Shown here piece by piece: positions 38,601-49,906 of a DNA stretch of 64,000 bases (position 1 is its first letter; the number at the start of each line of letters is the position of its first letter). The position numbers and the translations under genes were made by a program. The notes under the pieces are model-generated. The model was not told where the DNA came from. It was given only the letters and a program-made list of their open reading frames with translations, and searched no databases. Where the stretch lies: the NCBI GenBank assembly GCA_025602915.1, contig JAHLJZ010000059.1, forward strand, positions 88,372 to 152,371. Direction: 5' to 3'. Origin of the DNA: Paraphysoderma sedebokerense. Taxonomy: Eukaryota > Blastocladiomycota > Physodermatomycetes > Physodermatales > Physodermataceae.

Positions 38601-40295
38601 CAGGTTTTGAGACATTCGTACTGACATGACCACAGTCTTACAGCTGGAATGGCAAATGTCATGTGTGCGATGATGGAGTGCCACCACACGTCGTCTTGAT
38701 TCCCCTCTTTGTGGCATTTTTGTTGACATTGATTTTGGTAATTGTCGGAAAAACAAAAAGATCAGTTTTTCAACAAGATTTGGTAGGAATTTTATGCATT
38801 CAATGCACAAATGGATTTGAATACTCATGATATCGTCATTTTTAGCTGCTGTTTTATCAACTTGCATCTGTCGTACTCCGCTTTGAAGATCTACAAAATT
38901 TCTTGGCATCTTTCAATTTGATGTTGAAAGTTTCTACCAATTATTTGGAGCGCCCCAGACAACTTGTGTTCTGCCATTCAACAACCTCGACAAGTTAGCA
39001 TTCAAAGCTCTTGCTCCCTTCATTTTGTGGGGCTGCTTGGGTGTCATGTATCTCTTTTGCCTCATTTATTCTCGACTCATTCCCCGTTATCCGGCATTAC
39101 AGCGAATTGCCGTTAAACTTGTTCCCAAGGATTGCCGGGAGGAAGTCGAAACTTGCCGCAGTTTACATGGATTTTTCGGGTCTAGGATGTCATATTTGTT
39201 TATGTTAACATTCATGCCAATATTTGAGAAATCACTGCGAGTTCTACGGTTTAGAACTGTTGCAGGTCGCACTATCCTCTATGAAGCCGCAGACGTGGTT
39301 TTCTTCCGCGGAAATCACATCATCGTTTCTATCATCGCTATCATGATTCTCTGTTTCTGGGGTCTACTTATTCCGCTTTTTATTATTCTTGTGCTCTTAA
39401 AATTTGCTCGACAGAACCAATTGAATGATCCTCGACACCTCGTTCAATTCGGCTTCTTCTATACATCATTTCGCGAAGAATTCTTCCTATACGGAGCGTA
39501 CGATATTATTAAACGCGCATTGATTGTCATGGTATCAGTCGTTCTACCAGTATCAAGCCCGCTCTCTTATCAGATCAATACCATTTACCTATTTTTAGTG
39601 GTTTGGTTTTTCACGATTGAACATGGATACATGAAACCTTGTTTGAGGCGTTTGGATAATTGGCTTCGATTAATTATCTTCAACAGTATATTGGCTATTT
39701 TAGCCACAAATTTCATGGCAAGTGACACTACTTTGACAGATGGATATGGCAGTTCACGTATTGCTAGGGGAATTATTGAAGATGTGGAATATGTGAAGTA
39801 TAGATTTTTGGCATTCTTCTTGCTCGTCCCATTAATACTTATCCCATGGCAAATATTATCTATATTACTTGAGGTAAAACATTTTGAATTATAATTTTGG
39901 ATGCTGCTGTTCTGACATTTGCGTCATTTTTTTAGATCCATCGAGCAGCGCGACAGGAGCTTCAACGGAAGAGAAAACTCTCCTCCGTTTCGAGCACTTC
40001 ACTGCAGGTTGCAGCCAAACTTCAATATGTTTTCACCCCGCCGGTATTAAAGATTTATAGTATTTTTGCGGACGCGGTAGATCCAGAAACCTTGGTTCCC
40101 CTTGCACGCGCCAACACGATACGAGGACCTCGTAACATTACTTTGGGTTCGTACAAACGGTCTTCAGGGAAACAGCATACAAATACGAAGTGGTCAATCG
40201 GCAGTTTATTTGGTTTTGTTGGATCTAAAAGGTCCGATCGTACAAGTCTCTCATGCCCCAAGATGGAGGTAGTTGAGGAAGGACCTGAATCATAG
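35665..40295 (+). CDS. Receptor with OpuAC-like periplasmic-binding-protein ectodomain, Cys-rich module and polytopic membrane domain
   Basis: Start ATG 35665 with signal peptide (MRFFFVIGVLWSVLTTALC); stop TAG 40293-40295; many exons, some very short. The ectodomain (about 35987-38020) reads like a type-II substrate-binding protein of the glycine-betaine/choline (OpuAC) class: VKLGVRSWGSSHITNAILA at its start, then IADWSYYMREGYVDADAENW, and later DQIIANLGLKLKLE and DTLKQRHAEGRPWIG followed by a YMYSPH segment. Next is a Cys-rich module (about 38136-38690): CPAGTELKVSPDGEAFC, CLPCPLG, GGLCPGGS, CEPGYTGTLCSKC, CHVCDDG. The membrane part follows: VLIPLFVAFLLTLILVIVG, the long 39025-39874 exon with about seven helices, and a basic Ser-rich tail. 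The Cys and TM parts match the tandem receptors at 17-28 kb in plan, so ligand sensing has been swapped while the output module was kept. Signal output unknown. Confidence 0.78.
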
Positions 40296-40579
40296 GATGC
40301 TGAGCCTGGAATATACCCAAACCCACAACGGAATTTATATTTCTGTGGTCTATGTATTATTATAATTATAATGTCAGTATTTTAATAGGGAAGATGATTG
40401 AATATTTGTCTATTGGCTTTCATTCGATGTTATTATAATGTCTGTATCACATAGTACAGGATACTCTTTGTCGCTATGCCTTGAGACTCATTTAACTAAG
40501 CCACGCAACCATCTCTCGACACTGAAGTCAAACAGGAGAACATATGGAATATATGATTGCTCATAACATATTTTCTATG

Positions 40580-41851
40580 TTAAAACCAGCTCCATGATGG
40601 GTTGTCTGGACCACGGACAGCATTTGTGTTTGTCCTGCTCCATAAGAATGCTCGCGATGTGCGCGATAACCATGAATGAGAGGGCACAGAATCTCCTCCT
40701 CCGCGCGGAGCTCCAGAATCCAATACCGACTTGGAAACATTCGCCGAATTTTTTGCTTTCAATGAATCAAATGATAGCATGGAATTCGTGTTTGTTGATC
40801 GCACTAATTTCTGAACAAAATGCAAGTAGGTTACGGCTATACAAAAATAGATTCGGAGCATTAAGATGGCAATTTGCCAAAAATAAGCTTTGGTTGTGAA
40901 ATCTGTGGAGGAACTAATGATGAGGAAAACGATAGTCGCGAGGAGTGCCATAATCAGTGTCATGATAATAGAGGACAGAATAATTTTTTGCAATCGAATT
41001 GCAGAGGCATTGGACATTTGATATAACCTTTGCTAAAATTATCTAAATGTTAGTAAACAGTTAACGTCTACAAGTAAAAAAGCTTATATACCTTGGTTTT
41101 GAATATAAGATATATCAAATAAAAGTCGCCTACAAGTCGAAGCGATAATAAATATAAAACAAGTATGATATTTGAGAAGCCGCAATGCATTACGGCGCAA
41201 GAAACAGTACATACAAAAAAACATCATGAATGCTGAAAGCGAATAATTGCAGAACAGGGAGAAAGCCCGCATGTAAATCCAAATATTGAGATCAAATGGA
41301 GAATAGAGTAGCGTGAGAGACCCCACCAAGTATAACAGTATTCCGAAAGCGGGTATCACTGTGGTTATCGATAATAAAATTCCTGGTATAGGTTTAAGTC
41401 GAGAGTCTTGTATTAAGCCGACCATCAATTGAATTCGCATGACCTACGTTAAAATATTAGCTGCACAGGTTTCCCTAAAGCACGTTTGCAATTGGGAATT
41501 CTCGAACACAAATTATTTTACCTGGAGGAGCGCAGCCAACCAAATACCACTTCCGTTTGAAAGCCAAACTATAGTTTGCAAATACCAATGCAAATGAGGA
41601 TGCCTACATTCATACACCCAATATATAATGTACTGCAGAAGTACAGAGATATCCCCTGTTATAAAAGTGAATGCCGAAACCCTTTGAACTATTGTGAATT
41701 TGCGTTTTGCATTTCCGGACGCTGCCTTGGACTGCGATAATTGATATTTGGCGAAAACGATAGCAAGTATCACACTCAACACAAAACTGACTCCAATGTA
41801 TGGATAGTCTTCGACGGGGACTGTAATGCAAGATAAACTTTCTGTGCTCAT
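40580..41851 (-). CDS. Orphan seven-helix membrane protein
   Basis: Exons 41851-41522 and 41443-41092 are clear; a third exon starts near 41020 and ends at 40580. The product is about 370 residues with seven hydrophobic segments (for example YIGVSFVLSVILAIVFA, ITGDISVLLQYIIYWV, IPGILLSITTVIPAFGILLY, SLFCNYSLSAFMMFFCMYCF, IILSSIIMTLIMALLATIVF, AYFWQIAILMLRIYFCIAV), a short outside N-terminus and a Ser/Arg-rich cytosolic tail, the layout of a G-protein-coupled receptor. No family motif (DRY, NPxxY, cAMP-receptor or Git3 signature) is evident. The exon 2/3 phase did not close with canonical sites (phase 1 donor at 41091, phase 0 or 2 acceptors), so that join is unresolved or the gene is damaged there. 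Tail-to-tail with the binding-protein receptor. Confidence 0.6.
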
Positions 41852-42399
41852 GCTTGAAATGAGAAGCTAAAAGAAACCATAATTTTCTGAGGAATTCAAA
41901 TTACGCAAAGAGGGATAAGAGAAGCGAAGAGGAAGAACTGGCCCGGATGTGACATTATTAATGAGATGCCCAGCAATGCTTATTATATTTTCCGCAAAAC
42001 GCCGATTCAAAATGGTCATTAGAACGATAGAAACTTCCCAGGCTGGCCCAGATGAATGAGGTCACGGTTATCCCGAATGGAACCGCGACAATTCGCTGAG
42101 TTCAGACATCGATTAGCCAAATTTAAACATATTTAATCTGCTCTTGCCGTTTAGGTTCTCTAAAGAACATACAAAACGGCATGACACACAAATTCATGAA
42201 TTCAACATTGTAAACGTGTATTCACGAACCAGTAGAGTAAAGTATCGACTAAGACGAAAGAAAGAAAGAAGAGAGCCATTCTGAAAAGGCAACTTATGAG
42301 CGAATAACAAGAATCACTTTATTTTCAGTTCAAAAAAATGTAGTAACTCGCATTATTACATTACACTCCTTACTGTAGTTTAATCTAAGGTGGAAAAAC
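41852..42399. other. Intergenic region between the orphan 7TM gene and NDK
   Basis: 548 bp upstream of the 7TM start and downstream of the NDK stop. No gene seen. Confidence 0.5.
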
Positions 42400-43690
42400 T
42401 TATTCATAGATGAGTTTTTCGGTGGCACGTTCGTACTTTTGGAGGCCCTGTGGATCGAAGTAGAACAAGAATACGGATTAATTAAAGCAGTCCATTATAC
42501 AGAGAGGATAGAAACATCAAGTGTAGCTACAAAGCCAACAAGAAAAGGTTACAGCGAGAAGTAGATAAAATACCTCAGGGAACCACAAAGCGATTTCCTT
42601 TTCGGCAGATTCGACGGCATCAGAACCGTGGCAGATGTTGCGACCGACGTCGATAGCATAATCACCCTGAATAAAACGTCAGTTTTTCAATAACGGAGAA
42701 AGAGCGATACATCTAATAACTATGGCATGACTGCAGATGCCGGTTACTTACTCGGATGGTACCGGGGGCGCTGTCAAGCTAGAATATTACAAACAAGCAC
42801 ATGTCAATTTCCGTAGAGATTTATATCCCGAATTAATAAAAACATACAGGGTTGGTAGCTCCCAACATGGCACGGCCGACTTTGACGACGTTCTTGCCTT
42901 CCCAGACCATGGCGACAACCGGACCCATCATCATATAGTTGATAAGACCGGGGAAGAAAGGCTTCTTGGCGAGATCTAGAAGAAGTGTCAGTACTGACTT
43001 AGTTGAATCTGACACGGAGCTGAGAGAATGGTAACAGAAACATACCAGCATAGTGTTGTTCCAAGTGTTGCTTGGTGGGCTATATACATGGTCCAATCAG
43101 AAAACATCTTCATTGCATAATGAGCATAGTCAAGAGAGGTAAAAAGAAGCAAAACATACGGTGACCATCTTGAGGGCAATGAGTTTGTAACCACGGGTTT
43201 CGAATCTCTTGATGATTTCACCAACTAAACGGATCAGGAGCACATATTAGTGCCAGGACGCGAAGATACATTGACGTCTCTAAAAGAATCGTCATGAAAG
43301 TATAAGCTGTGACTTACCAAGACCTAGAGGGTGCAATTTTCAGTACTTTCCTCGTTATACGAAGGGAGATTAGTATAAGACAATACATACCACGGGCGAC
43401 GCCTGTTAGAGGTTATAAACAAAGTAACCAGGAGGGATATTATCCGAAATTTATCGATTCAAGTCGCGATAAAATAGTAATATCAGTAGGATCAACCGAG
43501 ATTCTGCAATTAATATACTATATCGCTTTTTCGGAGGTTAAAGGAATGTCTTACCGTCGGGTTTGACCTGTAATTTTCATCGAAGTTAACACCTGACTCT
43601 GCACGACGTAACAATCATTGAAAATCGCTTGAAAATACAAGAAAAAATTGCAATACGCAATAAACATACCATGATATAAGTGCGTTCCAT
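42400..43690 (-). CDS. NDK1: Nucleoside diphosphate kinase
   Basis: Transfers phosphate from ATP to nucleoside diphosphates through a phosphohistidine. Broken into many tiny exons: MERTYIM (43690-43670), VKPDG (about 43575-43563), GVARG (about 43401-43390), L (about 43322-43318), [18 protein letters not shown]...MVT (ending about 43160), [11 protein letters not shown] (about 43079-43046), [20 protein letters not shown]...GATNP (about 42975-42851), LDSAPGTIR (about 42780-42752), [20 protein letters not shown]...WFPE (about 42668-42575) and [15 protein letters not shown] (about 42448-42400). The active-site His is in [16 protein letters not shown], and [13 protein letters not shown] is the nucleotide-binding loop. 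About 150 residues, the usual size. Several exons are under 25 nt, unusual even for this window. Confidence 0.93.
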
Positions 43691-44119
43691 TTTTCAATTG
43701 ATTTTTACTGTTAATGTTGATAAGAGCAAAAAGTAATTAAGAGCCTATATTGAATTTCGTAAATAAAACAAAGGTGTTGCCATGACAACCTTATTTGCTG
43801 TGTCACGAGAATTGACTGTTCTGCAGACATTACAGAATTCATGTCGGGAAAATTAATGGATGTAATATCAATTAATCAACCTTAGTGACATTGAATAGAA
43901 ATAGATCCAGATATACATTATGATTTGATGTCGGATACAGCGATTAGTAAATTAGACCTCGAGACAGGCTCATATTGACCGGTTTTGGCGGACTTTCGTT
44001 CAATCCAAATTCCGCGTTCTTGTCGTGTGGAATTAACTATTAAGATTCCCAATGCCATCGGAACGTTCTTATTCCCAATAAAGACCCGTATCTCTGCTGT
44101 GATTGAAGAAGTGTCGCTT
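43691..44119. promoter_or_regulatory. Divergent intergenic region between NDK and WSS1
   Basis: 429 bp between two outward-facing starts. The frame upstream of the WSS1 ATG stays open for about 45 codons but has no in-frame ATG. Confidence 0.4.
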
Positions 44120-45507
44120 ATGCCTCCGTCCGATGCTTTCTTCCGAGACATCAAAGTCTTGGCTCGCAAGGAGCGCAAAGATGAGGCATTACGTCTGTTA
44201 CGTAAAGTCGCTTCAATGGTAATTCTCATTGAATTGTACGTTATAATAATTTATAGAAATTTGAATTCATCGTTCATCAAACAGGTGAAACCGATCATGA
44301 AAAACCGAGGTTGGAAAGTCGGTCTGTTACGAGAGTTTTACCCCAAGAATTCCGCTTTACTGGGAATGAATAAAAACCGAGGTCAAGAGATTATGATACG
44401 CCTAAGACCCCATTATGATGATAAAGTTTTCTTAGAGTTCAATGATATTCTCGGTACTATGTTGCATGAGTATGTGGTCTGCTGCACAATTATACCCAGG
44501 ATCTCGAATTATCTGACTCGTTATTTTCAGACTAGTTCATATCGGTAAGACAATTCGAGAAGTCACAGTTTCGAGATGCCACAGTTGTTTATAACATAAT
44601 TGCCTGATTCATTCTCATAGTCCAAGGGCCGCATGATCAAAAGTTTTATGCCCTGTTGGATCAGTTATGGGAAGAATACGAAAAGCTGGTGGATTCTGGA
44701 TTCAGTGGCGATGGTAATACTTATTTTTTTGTCAATTATTTTTTGAATTCTACAGAGATTGTTTGAATTTGAAGTATAATTCTGTTTTCAGGTTTCGAAT
44801 CCGAGGGGATACGACTCGGTGTAGGGGTTTCGCATAACCTCCCACCTGAAGAAGCCCGACGACGTGCTCTCGCCGCAGCCGAGAAACGACGTATCCAGAA
44901 TGAATTAATGATAAATCCAGGCGGAGTACGTTTGGGAGGGAAATCAGATGGCATAACCAAGGAGATGGAAACGCGATTAGGTATTAGAGAACTCGCACGG
45001 ATGGCGGCAGAAAGACGTGCCAAAGATGCTATTAGCTGTGGAAACAGCGGTGAGAGTGATTTATCAGGGGAGGGCAATATAGGGCAAGAAGAGTTGACTG
45101 ACGATGTCCAGATAGTCAGCTGGAAAGAAGGGTATAAGAGTATAGTAGCCAAAGATACAAGTGGACAGCACAATCGGAAACGAGAAGAACCGAGCATTTC
45201 GAATCAAACACGGAAGAAAATCAAATCGGATCAGAAAACGGAGGTGATAATACTCGATTCAGACTCTGACGTTGAACCAAACCCTCCACCATCCTCCTCG
45301 TCTTCCCGAAACGGGCCGTCAAAACCACAGTCGTTCAATCTGCTGGAGACAGCAACGTCATCAATTCTAGTAGATTCTAACGAAGTTCCATCGTCCACAA
45401 CAAATTCTTACGCTCAATCTTGGGATGATTGGGAATGTCCGACATGTGCATATTTGAATCCGCCGACATTCTTACAATGTGAAGTTTGCCTTGCCGTTCG
45501 CCCTTAA
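44120..45507 (+). CDS. WSS1: Wss1-type DNA-protein crosslink / SUMO-targeted metalloprotease
   Basis: A nuclear protease that removes proteins crosslinked to DNA, with Cdc48 and SUMO. Five exons: 44120-44218, 44285-44469, 44531-44544, 44621-44713, 44792-45507; phases close (0, 2, 1, 1), 368 residues. The WLM domain covers residues 1 to about 120 (VKPIMKNRGWKVGLLREF, LLGMNKNRGQEIMIRLR). The catalytic motif HELVHIVQGPHD (about residues 94-105) is built from three exons, the middle one only 14 nt. EVIILDSDSDVE (near residue 285) is a SUMO-interacting motif. The C-terminus is a RanBP2-type zinc finger, WECPTCAYLN-x8-CEVC. The middle is Lys/Arg and Ser-rich with likely nuclear signals (RKKIKSD). 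Confidence 0.95.
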
Positions 45508-46286
45508 CGATATTTGATATCCACCTATCTTTCCTGCCTACCTGATATCTTGGCCCATTACAGTCGACCGGCGTTATCCACACACAATAAGGATGATCAT
45601 GCTTTCGATATAAATCAATCTCCGACTCATTCAGCCCTCGTCAACCGCATTCAACTCCAGACGGTGCTAGATATACAATGATGACTGGTACATCACGAGA
45701 ATAACCGGATCGATGTATATTCTAATGCCCCGCTTCTGAATCCATACAGTTTCGGCATTGACGTTCGTGGAAGTCATGCTGCGGACCCGTTCTAACCTGC
45801 ACATACCGAAGAAATGACACATGGGGAGAGAAGATTCATTGAAAGGACTGTCGACAACTATAGAACGTACTAAATAGAAACCCACCATATGTATATCGGA
45901 TACTCATATTAAGGATAGTTAATACAACTCAGGTTCGAGACCAGGATTAAAGTCAGAAGTGTCGCTCCCACTCTGCATTACTATGTCCGTTTTCGGCACC
46001 ACGTGAACATTGCTGAAGACGTCACAAATCATGGTATTTGAATCATGTAGGCAACTGTGTATTTACAATGTATATTTTCTATAAATTATTGAGCATTGTT
46101 ATTGATTCTAATTGATTCTAAATGCATGCGAATCACAGATCAGAAATACTCATTGCGGAAAGATACACAACTCATTTTGTGACTCACTCGCGAAATTGAC
46201 ATTGTCAATGAAAAATTGGAATGCAGGGAAAAGGAACTGTCGCCCGCATTCCTCACATTTTCCAAAAACTAGGTAAAACATTTGTA
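45508..46286. other. Intergenic region between WSS1 and the NADAR gene
   Basis: 779 bp. A minus-strand frame at 45888-45667 (containing FFGMCRLERVRSMTSTNV) is open but shows no family, start or splice partners. Treated as non-coding. Confidence 0.4.
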
Positions 46287-46948
46287 ATGAGCGGAACAAA
46301 CAACATCATCTACTTTTACAGTAAGTATTCTGCGTCCAGGCAGTGTCTACTTTTAATAGAAAAGACTGACGACCTTTCGACAGGAACGGGGGACCGGTTT
46401 GGTGAATTCTCCAACTTTTATTCGGCTCCGATTATCATTGACAGCCTTGAATGGCCAACAACGGAGCATTATTTCCAAGGTATACAATTCTGTTACAAAC
46501 CATTGGAGGAAACTCATAAATTAATGTCACCCCTTTTATTTTCAATTAAAGCGCAAAAGTTCACGGGAGATCCGAATGTCGTCGAAATTATACGGAAATT
46601 GCCAACGCCTGGCGATGCTGCACGCACTGGTCGATTACGATCGTTGCCTCTGCGAAATGATTGGGAGTCGGTAAAAGAAGGTACTTTCTGTTGAGGGACG
46701 ATGTCAATCCTGACTTTCAGGTAACTGACAAGGGTAGTCTCGATTTAGCGGTCATGAAGACAGCTCTTCGCGCAAAGTTTACACAGCATCCGGAACTGAG
46801 ACGAATTCTTCTCGAGACTGGTGATGCAAAATTAGTTGAGCATACTACCAATGACAAGTATTGGGCCGACGGTGGCGGTGAAGGCAAAGGTCTCAACAGA
46901 TTAGGTGCCCTGTTAATGGAACTACGAAACGAATTGCGGTCGCAATAA
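46287..46948 (+). CDS. NADAR-domain protein (YbiA/DUF1768 family)
   Basis: NADAR enzymes act on N-glycosidic bonds of ADP-ribosyl or riboflavin-pathway intermediates; in fungi the role is not settled. Three exons: 46287-46320, 46384-46680, 46749-46948 (phase 1 both), 176 residues, the usual single-domain length. Signature blocks: FYRTGDRFGEFSNFYSAPI, WPTTEHYFQGIQF (active-site Glu and Tyr/Phe), the join DWESVKE-AVMKTALRAKF, LLETGDAKLVEHTTNDKYWA and the closing NRLGALLMELRNEL. An acceptor at 46725 was rejected because the later one at 46748 gives the family sequence without an insert. It stands alone, with no linked macrodomain or ADP-ribosyltransferase gene nearby. Confidence 0.9.
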
Positions 46949-46972
46949 TTACATTGTCAGTGAGGGATTGTT

Positions 46973-47491
46973 TTAACTTTCTACTCGACACAGACTTTCC
47001 TTAATCCAATATCCATCAACACTTCCAATTTGGCGAGACTCGTACCGTGGTCCTGAAAAATTGATACACATCGTCATTGCTAGCTGGTTGACATTCCTGA
47101 TGCTTGCCAATTCAAGGAGCGCATGACTGAACGAGGGATCATCAACTGATATCTCATAAAAATATTTCATAATATTAATAGCCGGATTGATATGTTATTC
47201 TTGCCCGTTAAGGTTGATCACTGATATCAATAAACTTACTCGGATGGAATTCGGCAATCCGATTGCAACATGTATATATATGCGGGATAGGTTCTACTTT
47301 TTGCAGGCAAACATATGAATTCATTTGCATCTTTACGCTAAAGAATATTTTATGAGCAGCCCGCTGGTATATGACGATTTTGCAGAATCTGTCGCTTGTA
47401 CCGTCACCCTGATCTGAATGAGACACTACGACAGTAGAAACACCTTGTACCACAATAAAGTAGATATGATGCAAATTGAATAGGTCTCAGA
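46973..47491 (-). CDS. Unrecognised gene, 3' part (at least two exons)
   Basis: Two exons with matching phase: about 47490 to 47240 (ending at a GTAAGT donor, leftover base a) and about 47150 to 46973. The first encodes LHHIYFIVVQGVSTVVVSHS, then FCKIVIYQRAAHKIFFSVKM and IYTCCNRIAEFHP; the second IDDPSFSHALLELASIRNVN, TMCINFSGPRYESRQIG and a stop. The strong donor and the phase fit argue that it is real. The 5' end is unresolved: a candidate first exon starts at ATG 47579 (MEESTIILYRAFQLK) but its phase does not match the acceptor near 47492. No family recognised. Convergent with the NADAR gene, only about 24 bp between stops. Confidence 0.4.
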
Positions 47492-47499
47492 TGAATGCT

Positions 47500-48205
47500 T
47501 ACATGCTTGTAGCTATCGTTCTATGGGCTACGTACTTTAGTTGGAAAGCCCGGTATAAAATAATTGTAGATTCTTCCATCACTGATTCTTAACGCGGCGT
47601 TTGACGACTCGCAGTCGCGACACTGGGATTTTGATGACAGGAATGAGAATGTCCAGCGAATGTCCCCAATTATTATTGGCTTCCGAAGGAATAACCGTTT
47701 TTATTCAACCGACTCCATTTTAGGAACAAGCTCTTTAATCTGTTATTGCTAGTTTATCGTTCCTATTGAAAGGAATTTTGCAAAGGTGAGTCGGACTTTA
47801 TTCGCATTTGCATCTGTCGCAGCTCGGCCAGATATCACTGTCGTGGTAGCAATAACTGACATCCAATATTTGAATGCCTATTTTGCGTTCTCATAATTCT
47901 GAATTATAATTGTCATTTTCTGTGAATTTTCTAATATTCTTTCTCTCCTGAATTGTTATCCTCAGTCGCCCCTCTGAATTCTGCTCTTTGTTACAACACG
48001 GACATTACGACAGCTCTTTGTCTCCTGACAGCCCTGAGCCGTGACCGGTTTCGTACGAGCCATCACAAATTACATATTCCGAAAAATCAATTACAAGTTC
48101 TTGAAAACATTCTATAAAATACAACGTCAATAGTACCTTATAAACCGTAGTACTCTCTCACTCCACACCCGCAGTTAATTGAAACCAAAAGCACCAGCAG
48201 CGAAA
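47500..48205. other. Intergenic region upstream of the NEK kinase
   Basis: About 700 bp that hold the kinase promoter and perhaps the 5' exon of the unrecognised minus-strand gene. Nothing else recognised. Confidence 0.4.
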
Positions 48206-49906
48206 ATGCCAGTCGACAGTACCGCTACCCCCAGTTCCAATACAGCACCGAAACTTACTTTGGCCAATATTTTAGTCGAAAAAAAGATTGGAAAAGGACA
48301 GTTTTCTACGGTTTATAAAGCCCGTAATACATTAGATAACTCGGTGGTCGCGTTGAAGAAAATTCAGGTTTGTTATTTTTGACATCTCATCATTTTGTGT
48401 TATTGCCAAAAGAGTTATTGCCTGAATGGATATGAGAATATTGGTGGCATACACAATTATAATATGTTCGCCTGTTCGCCTTTGTCTAAGTCGAAACCAC
48501 AAACTCCGTGAACGTACAATTGACGGGCCGCATGAGTTGTGCCTTGACTTCCGAGCGTTGTCACTAACGGACTGTATTTGGGCATTCCTCTTTCGCCGTT
48601 AACAATTTTTAACACAATTTAGCTCAATGAAATGGTGGACGCAAAAGCCAGGAACGACTGTATCAAAGAAATTGATTTACTCAAGGTAATTTGAAAAACA
48701 TTCTCTGAAAGTTTGCCACATACCAAACTAATCGCATTTTTTTTCCATTTTCCTCGTTATACATCATTTCTTTTCCGCCACATAACAACATATCATACCA
48801 TCTAGTCTCTTGATCACCCCAATATTATTCGATTGTTGGAATCTTTTATCAATGATAACGAGTTAATTATCATCTTGGAAATCGCCGATGCCGGTGACTT
48901 GGGCAAACTTATTAGGCATTTCAAAACGCAAGAGAAATTAATCCCAGAAAAGACTGTCTGGTAAGAATATGATACGTTGGGTTATATTTCAACTCCGGAA
49001 CACAAATAACACCAACCCTCTTTTTATCCATGCCCCTCTGAATTTGATTGGTGAATTGTAGGAAATACTTTGTTCAAATTTGTAACGGATTGGCACATAT
49101 GCATTCTCGCAGAGTGATGCATCGAGATATTAAACCTGCTAATGTGTTTATTACTTCGCAAGGAATCATTAAACTCGGAGATTTGGGTCTCGGCAGATTC
49201 TTTTCTCCCCAGACGGTGGATGCCCACTCTTTAGGTACGAATCATCTTTTGTGGTACTGGTCCTCTTCTAATTTGAGAGTATTGAAAATGAATTAACAAT
49301 ATTGAATGTCTGATTCAAATGTTATGGAAATTGCCAATTTGGAACATTCACGAGTCTAGTCGGAACCCCTTATTACATGTCCCCCGAACGAATTCACGAA
49401 ATCGGATACAACTTCAAATCCGACATGTGGTCACTCGGATGTCTTTTGTACGAAATGTGCGCCCTTCATTCTCCTTTCTATGGCGAGAAATTGAATTTGT
49501 ACGGATTATGCAAGAAAATTGAAAAATGCGACTATCCTCCTTTGAGAGAGGATACGTATAGTCCTGAGGTACGTCATACAAGAGAGTGATTGATAACACC
49601 AGTTTTAGTCTTTCTTGTGTTCTTCTTTCTTCCGTTCTTTTCACCACTTGAATATTGAAATCGACTACCTTCCATATCTAATAGTTACGTAACCTGGTTG
49701 CGGCAATGATTCAAACCAACCCCGACGATCGTCCAGACGCTGCCACGGTATTGCACGTCGCAAGCAAAATGTACACAAGATTCTATCCCTCTTCTATTCC
49801 AAAACAACCAAGTTCCACAGCCGCAAGTCATCCAACGAGTACAAGCGTTAACGCTAACGGCTCTAACGAAGCCGGTCATAAACGCGGAGACGGTGCGGCT
49901 CATTAA
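48206..49906 (+). CDS. NIMA-related serine/threonine kinase (NEK6/7-like)
   Basis: Six exons: 48206-48367, 48623-48685, 48806-48960, 49062-49234, 49360-49568, 49685-49906; phases close, 327 residues, nearly all kinase domain. Start chosen at 48206 ([11 protein letters not shown]); no earlier in-frame ATG. Gly loop [17 protein letters not shown] lysine, alphaC Glu in CIKEIDLL, catalytic loop [13 protein letters not shown] in place of DFG ([10 protein letters not shown]), activation segment [12 protein letters not shown] and [16 protein letters not shown] and the short tail without coiled coil are typical of NEK6/NEK7, which act in mitotic spindle assembly. The C-terminal about 40 residues are Ser/Thr/Asn-rich. 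Introns 1 and 2 are 255 and 120 nt. All catalytic residues are present. Confidence 0.94.

Noticed and set aside
45667-45888. Minus-strand 73-codon frame between WSS1 and the NADAR gene
   Set aside because: No ATG-supported start with splice partners, no recognisable domain; likely chance.
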